Below, piece after piece: positions 47,185 through 58,530 of a DNA stretch of 64,000 nucleotides (position 1 is its first letter; each line of letters starts with the position of its first letter). The notes under the pieces were generated by a model. It worked only from the letters and a program-made list of their open reading frames with translations, ran no database searches and was not told the origin of the DNA. A program made the position numbers and the translations under genes. This DNA comes from Rutpela maculata. Lineage: Eukaryota > Arthropoda > Insecta > Coleoptera > Cerambycidae. The stretch spans positions 32,004,234 to 32,068,233 of the forward strand of contig OW386293.2 in NCBI GenBank assembly GCA_936432065.2. The letters are read 5' to 3'.

Positions 47185-47566
47185 TTATTAACGTGGGATA
47201 AACATATTATTCCTCATGTCCCAACCAAAATCTATCGGATTGAGAACTTTTTTTGCAATCGCGGGCAAAGTGGCGCCCTCCACATTTAGATTCACAAGGT
47301 CATTCCAAGTAATATACATATTTTTTCTATGATCGAATTTGTAAGCTTTTGCTTTCCGTCTAAATACCGAACGTCAAAAATAATCCTATTTTTATTTGCA
47401 CATCGTTTTGCGGTTCATAACTACATTGCAAAAACTGGCACAATCGTACTATTAAGGTTTCAGGCACCTTTGAAAAAATATTCTTAGCCAATAAATCAGT
47501 AAAACCCATTTTTCAAAAAACCCTGCAACCAAAAATTTCAATTCCCGCCCCGACTAAAATCCTCAC
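47185..47566. other. Intron sequence downstream of exon A
   Basis: Includes the donor GTGAGG of exon A. The rest has no recognisable feature. Confidence 0.4.
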
Positions 47567-47816
47567 CTGATATGTCCGGAATCTCCAGAGCTGGACTGCC
47601 TGCTGTGCGTGTATGAGTGTATACTACTGTACCCGGAAGCCTTGGATAACTGGCTGGTGTTGGAAGAGTTTCTGGAATGGCCCGGCTCACAAGGCGCCTC
47701 CTGCGTGTCGATGTGCTCAGCAGGAAGGACAATCGCCTGCGTCACCATGTCGTTGCAATCGGTTGCCGTCGTAACTGGGATATTATTCTCCGTCAGTGTT
47801 TGGCCTATTATGGGTT
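47567..47816 (-). CDS. Host gene, exon A (internal coding exon)
   Basis: This is the most 5' exon I can see of the single host gene. The acceptor (pyrimidine-rich, ending TTTCAG) precedes 47816 and the donor CAG|GTGAGG follows 47567. The 250 nt start with two bases of a codon, carry 82 codons and end with two bases. The product is hydrophilic and Ser-rich: its second half has clusters such as SRNSSNTSQL and SRQSSSGDSG, likely phosphorylation-rich disorder with no membrane segment. The end phase matches exon B exactly, restoring an Arg codon. The reading frame stays open upstream of the first Met and the start phase needs one base from an earlier exon, so translation begins outside what I can identify. 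The family is not recognised; a signalling or cytoskeletal scaffold tail is only a guess. Confidence 0.75.
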
Positions 47817-48400
47817 CTGAAACAAACGGAGGTTTTCAGTGGATTTGTCGGCGAGCCAAATAATTTTCTGGGACAGATAAAGTCGAATGTCTGAGCGACC
47901 TAGTTTCGGGAGATTTATATTAAGCCCTTTGACCTTTTAATAGATTCTCGTGTAGGTTGTTACGAGAAATACATACAAAAGTATGGCAAGATGTAAGAGT
48001 TTTAGAAATTTGTTATAGTACAGTAACTTGGGGTTTTAGTTTAGAAAGAGTGTGCTGATCAAAATAAAAGATTATTAAATAAGCTTTCAAATGATTTTTT
48101 TTGTTTCTTTAGCGTGAAACAACAATGACAGAAACAATATGCATCTTCAAATTTTTTTTTAATTGAAAACGTCGCCATTTTGTTGGTGTAATTACCTCTT
48201 ATTCAAAAAATATGTAATTCTCAAATACTGTTTTTCGTTAACATATAGCAGATATATTTTTTGCACGTTTACAGTATTTGCTTTAGAAAAAATTCCACTT
48301 TAAACTATAAAGGTATTTTCCAAAAAAACGTGAATTGTTTGTGTTTCTTTGCAAAAGTCTCAGTAAATATTAGAAAAATTGGCGGAGACCAAAAATACAG
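47817..48400 (-). repeat. Intron upstream of exon A; repeat family C, copy 3
   Basis: The acceptor tract of exon A lies at 47817-47835. About 48040-48310 resembles, in reverse complement, the 21.2/22.8 kb and 26.6 kb repeats (AAAACGTCGCCATTTTGTTG, CTGTTTTTCGTTAACATAT). Confidence 0.45.
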
Positions 48401-49774
48401 TTTATAAACTACAGTCCAGACGATAGAGAACATTTTGTAGTGAAACCCACAAAAACTTGCAAACTGAATAATTTTTCAATGAGTTCGTGAAAGTGCAGAG
48501 CATCCGCTCGGATGCAGAACATAATAAAAAAGTGAAAAAAAAAATTTTTTTCATCCATTTTTTCAAAATTTTTAAATTAAATCAGGGTAGAAAAAAAAAA
48601 CAAAAAATACAGGTGGATAGATCACGTGTTTCTGAACAAAAAATGTCCTAATAAAATTTATCGCTAAAGGTTTTCCCGGAAAAAAATAGTGAAGTAACTT
48701 TGTCACTCTGAGCAGCCAAGCGCACGGTTAAATGCATACTACGGAACCTCTAAAAATTCTTAGCAGTTCTAACGAGTAAAATTCTCTTCCTGATTACACA
48801 TTTTTGACATTTTTGTTAGTGACTAGGAGGATAAATAGTGAGTCTAGAGGGAAAATATATAATTATGAACGCATACAGACACCACACATAGCCGCTGAAT
48901 CGCTCGCATGAATTTTTACGTGCCTTTAATGTATTGTATTTATTACAGATACATGTTAAATATCAAGATAAGCTGATGATGTCACATTAGTAAAATAGAC
49001 TGTTAGAACCTTGAATAACGCTGATGTTTCATATATCGGTAGAAATATGGATTATGATAATTAACTTTTAAACCTCTTAAGAAGAATGTGTAATTAATAA
49101 ATAGATGAGTTCATAAAAGACTGTGCGTGTTTATTTGTTTATCTGTGTTTATTGTTTATAAGATTTTACATACACCTATCCACATTTTAGCTATATCCAA
49201 TGGATTCCTTATACATATTTGTTAATATATTGGAAAGTTCCAGAATTTATATTCAAAACAATCAAAGATATTTTCATAATTCTAAGGATAAGATTGTGAA
49301 AATTGCAATTTCTTATCGTGATCTGATTAATCATATTTTCGAAAAAATGCATACAAGTAAACGAATTTGTGTTTGAATATTCGAAAAGTATACATTTTTT
49401 CTGAAATAGTGATATTTTATTTTTCCCAATGGGTCAATTTCTCGGCAAGTTACAGGCTCCAATATATATATTTATGAAGAAAATCATCAAGCAAGGAAAT
49501 TAAAATGATTTGAGATGTACTTTTTTTTTAATCTACGTTACAACGAATTAACAAACCATAATAATCATGAAGTGTACATACTTTTTAACAGTTCTCAAAG
49601 AAAAAATTTTTTTGAAGGGCTTTTATTTTTTTCTACATTTTTTTATTGCGACGATTGAGTTCGGGCGTGGTAATATATATAAGTATATTTTTCCCATCCA
49701 TCCCTGGTATTGTTTAAAACAAAAAAAGCATCAGAAAGCTGCAATTTCCATCTTTTAAATGAACCAACACTCAT

Positions 49775-51633
49775 GTGTGTGTGTGTGTGTGTTTGGGTTA
49801 AATGGCTTTGACTTAACCAATTAGACTGTCTATTTTAGAGGAAATCCCAAAATGGTAATTAAATTTTGCAGGATACAGTTAACAATTAATTACATGTTTT
49901 ATATTTTGCCAAAGGGCATTACATTTTACTTAACACTTAAACTATATTAAATTATACTAAACTATATTACTTATATATTTTTTTTTATTTTAACATTGTC
50001 CGTTTTTCTTTATTTTAATTTTTTTTTATTTTTTATTTTGATTTATTTTTTTTTTACCAAAAAATTTTAAATTAAATTATTGTTTCTTCACTTTTTTTTT
50101 ATTCCATTTTTTTTGTCATACATAATATTTAAGTATATGTTTTTTTTCCTTATAATTATTTTTTATTATTGTTTTTTTCTAATTTTATTTCATATTTTTT
50201 TCCCTTTTTTTCCTTACATATGTTTATAACAATATATAAATCTTCCCGCGGCCGCGAGAGATATCAATTACTTATACATCTAACCTAAAGTTTAACTTAA
50301 TTAATTATACAACTAACTTAAAGTTTACTACCACCTCATTTAATGACCCTAATGTAGCTGATATTAATTTGACAGGAAAAACATCATCATAATGAAATAT
50401 TTGCATTCTTTACAAAATTTTATATTGCTTCATATATATTTGTATCCCCTTTGTTTAACAATAAAATCAAATTTGTAGGTAACTTAATGCCATGTTTTGG
50501 TAGTTCTTCGTAGAGAGAGTCAGTTTGCTGTATATACTGGGGACATTCGAGTATTATATGCTGGAGATCCCCAGTTTCTCCACAAAGACATTCTGGGGTG
50601 TCGGCAAGGCCTATTTTGTATTTGTGTTGTGGGTAAAGTCCATGGTTTGTTCTTATTCGGCATAGAGTCTGAATAAAGTGACGATTTCTGTGTTTGTGAA
50701 ACCATGGTGTTTTAGGTAGAACTGGTTCAATTAATTTGTATCTAATTCCCGTTGTTGCCTCTTCATATTTATATTGCCAAGTATCTTGTAGCTCTTCTCT
50801 AAATAAGCAAGTAAAATCCGAAGGTGGTAGTATATTTCTATCTATGGGGTCTCCATTTTGAATTGCCAATTTAGCTAGACCATCAACAATTTCATTATTA
50901 CGAATGCCTGAATGGCCTTTTATCCAGGTCACTATTACAGATTTATTGTTTTCTTTTAGTTGTTGGTGGGTGATCAAAATATCGACGACAGAATTGTGTA
51001 GGTTCGCTGATGTTTTGATATTCCTTAATTTGTCAACTGAACTTTTGCTATCCGTAAAGATAACAAAATGTGGGCTTGGATGCTGGATGGCATATTCCAT
51101 GGCTTTTTTAATAGCTATCAATTCGGCAGTGTAGATAGATGTAGCCTTTGGTAACTTGTACATTCTGTTTATATTTTCATTAGAATGAAAAAATGCACAT
51201 CCTGTTCCCTTGTTCGTTTTGGACCCATCCGTAAAAATATATTCACGATTTTTCCACTTAGCTTTCAATTCATTTTCGAAAAAACTATTATTGTGTTCTT
51301 CTGGGCTGCTGTTTATTCCTAAATAGTGAGTAGCTACATCTTGTTGGTATATCTCATAGTCCCCTTCAAAACAAGGGAGATTGCTATTTTGGTAAAGTAA
51401 TTCTGAAAATTGTGCTACTTTAGTGTAACTTTCGACCATTAAAGGTAGTCGTTTGTTATGCCAATACGGAGCTGTTAGACCTAATACCGTGAGCCTATGA
51501 AGGTTGTCTACGCAGTTGCTATTTCTGGAGTACAGTTTTGTTGTAAATTTGTCACTGAAGAACTGTCTTCTTATTTCCATAGGAGCTTCACCTGTCTCTG
51601 ATTCCAAAGTGTTTATTGGGGTACTTCCTAATA
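49775..51633 (-). mobile_element. 5'-truncated I-like LINE with 13 bp duplication
   Basis: The inserted block is flanked by perfect direct repeats AACCAACACTCAT (49762-49774, 51634-51646). On the minus strand it carries a C-terminal RNase H frame, an A-rich 3' UTR (T-rich on the plus strand, about 49975-50240) and a CA-dinucleotide tail at 49775-49793. The 13 bp duplication and 5' truncation are the hallmarks of target-primed reverse transcription. Confidence 0.85.
50420..51633 (-). pseudogene. LINE ORF2 C-terminus: RNase H and Cys finger
   Basis: An open frame of about 404 codons on the minus strand. A linker is followed by an RNase H domain with all four acidic positions: Asp in YIFTDGSKT, Glu in YTAELIAIKKAM, Asp in VIFTDSKSSV, and Asp in NNEIVDGLAK after the TWIKGHSGI motif. 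It ends with a Cys/His region (CLCGETGDLQHIILECPQY) as in the I/Nimb group of LINEs. The reverse transcriptase and endonuclease are missing because the insertion is 5'-truncated. The frame is intact to its stop, which suggests a young copy. The ATG at 51646 lies in the flanking target duplication and is not a native start. Confidence 0.85.
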
Positions 51634-52504
51634 AACCAACACTCATATAGATTGAACAAATTCTGATTTAGTGACATGTAATTCAGTGCGTCGGTGTCAC
51701 AGTCATGCTAATTCAAGCACACGCAAGCATGTATCTCGCTCCGAGTTATACCGTTACACTTGACTATTTTTTTCCGGGAAAACCGTAGCTTTAGCGATAA
51801 ATGTTGTTAGGACATTTTTTGTTCATAAATACGTGATTTATCCATCTGTATTTTTTATTTTTTCCTAGCTTGACTTAATTTCAAAATTTTGAAAAAATGG
51901 ATGAAAAAAAATTGTTTTTCACTTTTTTTTTTTATGTTCTACATCCGAGCGAAATGTAAACTTTTCAGGGTGTTATTCTATATACTTTCACGATCTTATT
52001 AAAAATATATATATTCAGTTTGCAAATTTTTGTGTGTGTCGACTGGGCTACTGTCGATGAACAGACCCACAAAAAAAAAAATTCGTGAGCGAGAATTAAC
52101 ACCCACTTTTTCTTATGTTTTTCGAGGCGCTGCACAAATCTAAGTCAGAATAGCATGTTTGTGGACGAATTTTCGAGCTAGAGGTAAAAACTGGACGAAA
52201 ATCGTGAAAACTCGGGATTTGTGATATTTCCAGGTTCGAAATGAATAGAAAAAATTTGGAAATATCATTTTTGGGAGAAAATACAGTATTTTCCAATGTA
52301 TTCCATTAGCTGATAAAACCTCAGGTATTTTGGACCGCACTATTATACAAAATTTCCGAGGATATTGCTCCCAACGGTGGTTTATAAACATATTCATGTA
52401 GATTGATTTGGGATTGTACTTGTGTCCGCGGTGCTGAGCAGAACTGCACACGCGGGAAGAACAATGAGAAGAGGCAGGAATTACATCTTGTATGGATGGA
52501 ACAC

Positions 52505-53125
52505 TAGGGTGGGTCGATTTTTTAATTTCAAAAGGCCTGTAGTGTGAAAAGTTGCGTGATGATCTAAAATGAAGAGGTATTTTTTTATTTTTTTTATTTT
52601 AATATAAGCCGAGCACATAAAATTAAAAAAAAAATAAAAATTAAAAATCAAAAGTTTGGTACCAAATCAGAGTACGTAGTAGTATAGACAAATAATTATT
52701 AAATGCCCAAATGGAAGGGTGGATGTGTGGGCAGGAGTGAAACTCGATGGCAGCCACCTCCACGTGGTGAGTTCTGGGTTATTTTGTGTAATAATTATTG
52801 TGCGAAATAAGCAAGAAGCTGTTTTAGTACTAGCGCAACATACAAATTTTATTTAGACGATTTTTGAGGGTCCGACGGGGGTCTAAATACATTACAAATT
52901 TAAAAATATTTGTTAACCGTAAATAAGGAACCATAACACCCTTTTCCAATACAGGCGACTTAGTTATATTTTTTTTATTTCTTTTTTTTTTGAGGCCCGG
53001 CGGGCGGCCTAAAACATTTTTGAAAAAAATAATATATTTTTTTCTTAAATAAAAGACCAATCTATAACTTTTTTCACTACAGGCATTTCGAATTTTCTAA
53101 AACAGTTATAAACCGACCCACCCTA
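52505..53125. mobile_element. MITE with 9 bp target duplication
   Basis: Termini TAGGGTGGGTCG and CGACCCACCCTA are flanked by ATGGAACAC (52496-52504, 53126-53134). The other arm of the host transposon (about 54795-54815) shows the uninterrupted site. A 9 bp duplication would fit Mutator-like elements. There is no coding sequence; inside are two GTCCGACGG/GGCCCGGCGG-type segments. Confidence 0.8.
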
Positions 53126-53206
53126 ATGGAACACTCAGCCTGTGAGATTGGACCCTTGTCAGAATCGACTTGTGATGAAACCTTTTGACGCTTACCTTCG
53201 GACACC

Positions 53207-53806
53207 TTGCACCTATTACAATCATCTTTTACTTCCACATCCAGTGGAAGTATAGTAACGACAAAAAAAATGGAAATTAAAAATACACAAATCTATATTA
53301 AAAAAATAAAATATGGAGAACATAATTGGCAAATTTGTGGTGATCTTAAAATTACTTCCATGATTTTAGGTCAACAGTCAGGATTTACAAAATATCCTTG
53401 CTTCCTTTGTGAATGGGATAGTAGATATCGAAGCATTCACTGCAAAAAGAAGATCTGGCCCACGCGATCATGCCTCATACCGGGTGATAAGAATATAGTA
53501 GAGCAACCACTGCACAGTGGTCCCGCCAATACGACAAAAATTAAAAATCGCATGGTGATATTTTTCATAATTACCTATTCGGGTGTTATCTACTAGGTCC
53601 GAGGTTTACGCAACTACAAATATATTACAATAAAAACATTGCATTCTTTTCTAAGCAAGGCGAGCGATTCCATCGCGATATCAAGGAAATGGAGAAACGG
53701 TATCAAGGAAGATGGGATATCAATATGATGGCAGCTTCGATTAAAGAACTTATATCTAGATACATAACAGGCTATCTTTTCACTATATACCGTTTGCTCC
53801 TAACAT
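53207..53806 (+). pseudogene. Transposon-borne protein with CFLCEWDSR motif
   Basis: The frame 53207-53596 contains NWQICGDLKITSMILGQQSG, TKYPCFLCEWDSR and KKKIWPTR, a Cys-rich block I associate with uncharacterised multi-copy insect proteins. A second frame, about 53640-53806, continues the same protein with QGERFHRDIKEMEKRYQGRW. A stop or frameshift lies near 53596. The setting, between long TIRs, implies a transposase or a companion protein. I cannot assign a superfamily or catalytic residues. It is broken and therefore inactive. Confidence 0.55.
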
Positions 53807-54699
53807 AGTCACATTATATGTCCATTAAAATGGATAGATGAACATCACATCCCATAGGCAACAGTGGCGTTGTGTGTGTAGAAAATGTGTAGAATGGTAA
53901 ATATTTTCATTAAAATGAATTATTGCAATTCCTGCATTACCGGCTCTTTATATAACGTGATGTAGGCATACGATATTACAGTAAGATAAAACAGTAAGAT
54001 AAATATGTATTGAAAGGTTTTTAAAATTTAATTGCTATTTACTTTATAACTGTAAACTGAACTTCATCATGTTACGACTATGGAACGATCGATTTTCTTC
54101 TTGTTTAAACTGGTTTCTGCAAACGGCACAGCACTTCACTATTTATTTGCACAAAATATATTGTCACTAAACTGTGTAAATATGAATAGAGAATATTATT
54201 TAGGTATTAAGCAAATCACAACTTAAAATAAAATTACTTTTTCACCAGTTTTTGGTCGGAGAACACGAAAAACATTTATTGACATTAATGGCCGAACTGT
54301 CAACTGAGATTATGATAATCGAACTGAAGCCGATTGTGTACGAGCGGCCGCGAATACGCCGATGGGCCAATCAGCAACTTATGGGAAGAAGTGCCTTAGA
54401 ATGGGAGTCTTTCGGGATCATAAAATTCATGCCATTATGTATCTAGATATAAGTTCTTTAATCGGAGGATGGCAGACTTTTGTTAGTCACTAAAGAGAGA
54501 AACAGTCGAAGAGGCACATAAACGAAAAAGAAATCCATTGCGTAATCATTCGGTGATAAAAGAGTCAGGAAACGAGCAAAAAATAGCTGATCTCCAAATT
54601 TACAAGAATGCGTTTTGATAAACGAATTAAGTTACTACACTGAAAATAGAGAGATACATTCAAACCGATAAATGTTGAAACGCTCAAATAAAAAGGTGA
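53807..54699. other. Interior of the long-TIR transposon
   Basis: Mostly AT-rich. A 64-codon frame at 54252-54446 and a basic stretch at about 54490-54615 may be decayed coding DNA of the same transposon, but no motif is recognisable. Confidence 0.3.
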
Positions 54700-55258
54700 T
54701 TGTAAAAGAGGTGCAAGGTTGTCCGAAGGTAAGCATCAAAAGGTTTCAGCACAAGTCGATGCCGGGCGAGGGTCCAATCTCACAGGCTGAGTGTTCCATA
54801 CAATCCCGAGATATAATTCCCGCCTCTTCTCATTGTTTTTTCCGCGTGTGCAGTTCAGCACCACGAACACAAGTACAATCCCGCATCAATCAATCTACAT
54901 GAATATGTTTATAAACCACTGTTGAGAGCAGTATCCTCGGGAATTTTGTATAATAGTGCGGTCCAAAGTGAACTCATCGCACATGAGGCTCCATCAAGTA
55001 ATCAACACATTGGAAAATACTGCATTTTCTCCCAAAAATAATATTTCCATGTCTCCCAAATTTCTTCTATTCATTTCAAACCTGGAAATATCACAAAATC
55101 AAGATTTTTCATGATTTTCGTCCAATTTTGACCTCTAGCTCGAAAATCCGTCCACAAACATGTTATCCGACTCCAGATTCGTGTTCAGCGCCCCGAAAAA
55201 CGTATATAAAAGTGGGTCTTAATTCACGCTCAGGATTTTTTTTTTTTGTAGGCCTGTG

Positions 55259-55500
55259 TTATTATTTTTTGTTTCTGCAGAATTAATAGTTTCGAAAATA
55301 GCATAAAAACAAAGAAATTATGACCGAAACAATGTGCAGTACAAGTCTATGAACTTAAATAATCAGCGATTGAAATTTCGAAATCTTTTTTAATTCTAAA
55401 ATTTGGTACGAAAGCTTAGTTCAATAAAGGGCTTTTTTTATCAAGGAGGGAAGCCCTCATGAGCTCCCATCGCTAGTATAGGAAGTATAGGACTCTTATT
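55259..55500. other. No recognisable feature
   Basis: Intervening sequence. A short stem GGGCTTTTTTTATCAAGGAGGGAAGCCC-like structure lies near 55428-55456. Confidence 0.3.
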
Positions 55501-55985
55501 GACTATAACCGCTCCACCTAGGGCCTGTAAATTACTCTGAGGCCACTGTAGCCTCTTGGGCTACAGGTCTTGGGTTTTGCAGAGCTGCAAGAGAGCGTGG
55601 CGTTGAAGACATCTGCTGCAGGTGGATAGGCGGTATGATCAAAGGCAGGGTGGTATTGACCACAATGGTGGATGAAACTCTAGGCACGTTAGTTGCTGGG
55701 GAATGTCCCGGGGGGGTGGCATAATCATCATAGTTATGGGAAAGTTTAACAACATAGTCAGGGATCGTCCACAAAAGGCGGTGAATATGGTGAAAAAAAT
55801 GGACGAAGAAGAAGGGCTGAAGGTAAGTTCTCTAAAGACCAACATCGTTCCATTCACCAGAAGGAGAAACCTGGAGGTACTTGGTCTTCTCTAGTCCTTC
55901 AAGACACACAACTACCGATGTCGAGAGAGGAGAGATTCCAAACTAACCTGGAACCAACATCTGGATAGAGTAACTCTCCAACCGC
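55501..55985 (+). pseudogene. R1-like LINE reverse transcriptase fragment
   Basis: Mixed plus-strand frames give pieces of a reverse transcriptase: an IGGMIKGRVVLTTMVDE region, then a GECPGGV block, then IIIVMGKFNNIVRDRPQKAV and KMDEEEGLKVSSLKTNIVPF, typical of the RT thumb that follows the active site. It ends with LTWNQHLDRVTLQ-type sequence near 55980. The YADD motif itself is missing between 55720 and 55735, apparently a small deletion. Several frameshifts make it inactive. Confidence 0.6.
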
Positions 55986-56487
55986 AACATAGTAGAAAAA
56001 CAAAATTAATAATCTACAAACCCTTTATACTGCCTATTGTTACCTACGGTGTGGAAACATGGGCAATTAGTAAGCAAGAAGCCGCGCCGATCTTCTACAC
56101 ATCTTCGAAAGAAAAATTCTTCGCACAATATTCAAAGGAACTTGTGAAAAAGGGAATATGGCGCCACAGATACAATTTCGAACTATATCAGTTATTAAGA
56201 AAGCACGTCATAACTAGAATTAAAACCTCGCGGTTACAATGGGCAGGACGAGCACAGGACCCATACGTGCCAAAGATAATAATGAATGGTAAACTACAAA
56301 GAAGACGGAAAAAGGGAAGGTCAAAACTCAGATGGAAGGACGGAGTATTCGACGATGCAACTAAAATTGGATTTGGAAACTGGAGAGCAGCTGCAAGAAA
56401 TAGGGACGAATGGAGGAGAAATCTTTGGAAGACCAGGACCCGTACCAGGTTGTAGCGCCATAGATGATGATGATGATGATGATGAAT
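55986..56487 (+). pseudogene. RTE-like LINE 3' end with GAT tail
   Basis: The stretch from about 55990 reads LIIYKPFILPIVTYGVETWA, and the frame 56051-56455 continues with WRHRYNFELYQL, TRIKTSRLQWAGRAQD, RRRKKGRSKLRWKDGV and NWRAAARNRDEWRRNLWK, a well-known C-terminal signature of RTE-type and related LINEs. The gene stops at 56455 and a GAT repeat (56464-56484) closes the element. It joins the preceding R1-like piece at about 55985, so this is either two insertions or a chimera. No RT active site is present. Confidence 0.7.
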
Positions 56488-56720
56488 TAGATGCACGTGA
56501 ACCACCACCAAGTAAATTTCACTGGCTACAGTGTAGAGTTCTGTGTGAATATACGTACCATGCACGCATATGAGATACTTTGTCAGTTATGAATGATAAT
56601 AGATTTTTGGCCATTATGTCCCATTTCGAGAAAGTTCGATTTTGTATATTGTCCAGTTAGATTTTTTTACCGAATCACTGTTCGTCTCTATAAAGCAAGT
56701 TTTTATGATAAATGTTAATA

Positions 56721-57802
56721 CTCCAGTCAATAAAGGAGGTGTAAAGTGCGTGAGCAGGGACCTAAGCGATTCCTTTAGAAAGTTGTTCAGGGTGCTTAGG
56801 GAGTGAACATACTGAAAGTCCTGACGTCTAGGAGGTGAGCCGGAGGGGGGCACAAAGAAAGTCCCACTTTTGTTTTTTTCGCTTATATCTCGAAAACGGT
56901 GCGTCGCAGGGAAAAATTTTCTGCTATCAAATGAAAACTCATGAAATTCTCTACAACTTTCCATTTTATATATTTCTTTGGAATTCGCAACCGTTTTCGA
57001 GCTACATGCTCCGGAAAAGTGAAAATTTTCGAAAAACAGATTTTTACCTGAAAAATAGAAAATTGTATTTTAAAGATGATAAAAAAAAAGTAGGACCTCC
57101 GGTTCTTGTAATTGGCACCAGGGTCCCTCCTACATATTTCCACCCCCACTCTTGAGGGGGCAGCTCATTCCCGAGCCACTGCTGCACTTGTTGGAAGGTG
57201 CGCCGGGAATGCTGTTTAGCTGCGCTCTCAGTTGGTGGGAGGGAGCTGATGTCAGGCCACTGACCTCATGAACAACTGGAAGCTGTACTGGTTGAGGGAG
57301 GTCTGTCTTGCTGGTGCCCCATACCATTTCAGGAAACAACTCTTCCCAGTCTCTTCAACCTCACCTTAAGTGGAGGAGGGGTTGTAAAAGATCACTGCCG
57401 CTTCCTTGATGATTTTTGACTTAAGTACAATTTTCAGAAGCCCACCTTGCTTTTCCTTAAAGTTGAAGAGGTAAAAATCTGTTTTTCGAAAATTTTCACT
57501 TTTCCGGAGCGTGTAGCTCGAAAACGGTTGCGAGTTGGAAAAAAGTATATAAAATGAAAGTTGTAGAGAATTTAATGAGCTTTCATTTTGTATAAGAAAA
57601 TTTTTCCCTGCCATGCACCATTTTAGAGACATAAGCGGGAAAACCAAAATTGGGACTTTCTTTGCGCCCCCCCCCCCTCCGGCTCACTTCCTAGACGTCA
57701 GGACTTTCAGTATGTTCACTTCCTAAACACTCTGAACAAAGTAATCGCTTAGGTCCCTGCTCACGCACTCTACACCACCTTTTAGATCATTCGTTGACTG
57801 GA
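56721..57802. mobile_element. Foldback element, about 1.1 kb
   Basis: Arms of about 370 bp, 56721-57090 and 57430-57802: CCAGTCAATAAAGGAGGTGT against its complement, GTGCGTGAGCAGGGACCTAA mirrored, plus GTTTTCGAGCTACATGCTCC against its counterpart. The centre (about 57090-57430) is GC-richer and unmatched. Open frames in the arms are artefacts. Confidence 0.75.
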
Positions 57803-58336
57803 CTATAAAGCTTGTAAGTAAAACGCGTACGTCACGAAAACATTTTTCTCGTAATTCCTCGTTTAGAAAAAATAATCCGTAGCTATTAATACTGATACCG
57901 AAAAATCCTGCCATAAAATTTAATATCAGTATAAAAATAACACTCCATCAATAAACATTATGTTTTGATCTAGATATTAAAGAATGTAAAAATAATCTGA
58001 TTAAGTTTAAAAAACTAAGAGGGTGTTTAGAAGTGATTAATTACTACAGTCGGCGGCGATTAAAATCAATACTTGTACCGCATACTTTATCTAAAAATAC
58101 TTAAAGTGATAGCACAGGAAATAAAGTGCATTTTTTAAAGAATTTCCACCACGCACTTTAGACTTTGAAAAATTAGTTTGAGATTAATTTCAATTTCAAT
58201 GATAGTCTAGGAGCTAGTGAACATTTTTTGGTTTTCATTTCATACTCATAATATATTCGGTGAAGTTGATTATGTAGTGGAGTCAAATTAGGATTTTAAT
58301 GTGAATTATCTGGTCAGGGCAGTTTTTCTGTTTTAA
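57803..58336. other. No recognisable feature
   Basis: AT-rich sequence. The last six bases, TTTTAA, form the left target duplication of the next element. Confidence 0.4.
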
Positions 58337-58368
58337 CCGAGGGCATTACGTGTATCAAATTGGCTCGC

Positions 58369-58530
58369 ATTACCTCGCATTACCTCACATTACCTTGGCA
58401 ATACATTGCATTACCTTACATTACCCCGAATTACTCTACAATACTTTGCATTACGTCGCATTACTTCACATTACGTGGCATTACTTCGCAATACTGTATT
58501 ATTTTGCATTACTCTGCATTACCAGATAGT
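58369..58530 (+). repeat. GCATTAC minisatellite, left array
   Basis: About 16 imperfect units of roughly 10 bp, such as GCATTACCTC, ACATTACCTT and GAATTACTCT. Confidence 0.85.

Larger units (their letters stand above)
48401..52055. mobile_element. Inverted-repeat element hosting an I-like LINE
   Basis: Arms of about 290 bp, roughly 48401-48700 against 51765-52055, share AACTTGCAAACTGAATA, GTGAAAAAAAAA.TTTTTTTCATCC and TTTATCGCTAAAG-type boxes. The interior has AT-rich DNA (48700-49761, no feature) and the 5'-truncated LINE 49775-51633. The right end lies about 10 bases from the next element. Confidence 0.6.
52064..55258 (+). mobile_element. Long-TIR transposon with unfamiliar Cys-rich gene
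   Basis: The left arm, 52064-52504 plus 53135 to about 53220, pairs with the right arm, about 54700-55258, giving TIRs of roughly 530 bp; the outer tips are ACAG(A/G)CC(C/T)AC followed by A runs. A 621 bp MITE interrupts the left arm. Between the arms lie a broken gene (53207-53806) and AT-rich DNA. The tip resembles the palindromic MITE at 16427-16718, so this could be the autonomous relative of that MITE. Confidence 0.7.

Noticed and set aside
47538..47732. Open frame overlapping exon A in another frame
   Set aside because: The splice phase fits only the Ser-rich frame ending GHIR; the alternative frame does not join exon B.
56883..57647. Frames of 88-106 codons in foldback arms
   Set aside because: The same peptides recur on opposite arms because the DNA is palindromic; no codon bias.
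58369..58530. Telomere-type repeat
   Set aside because: GCATTAC units are irregular and confined to element ends; insect telomere repeats (TTAGG) are absent.
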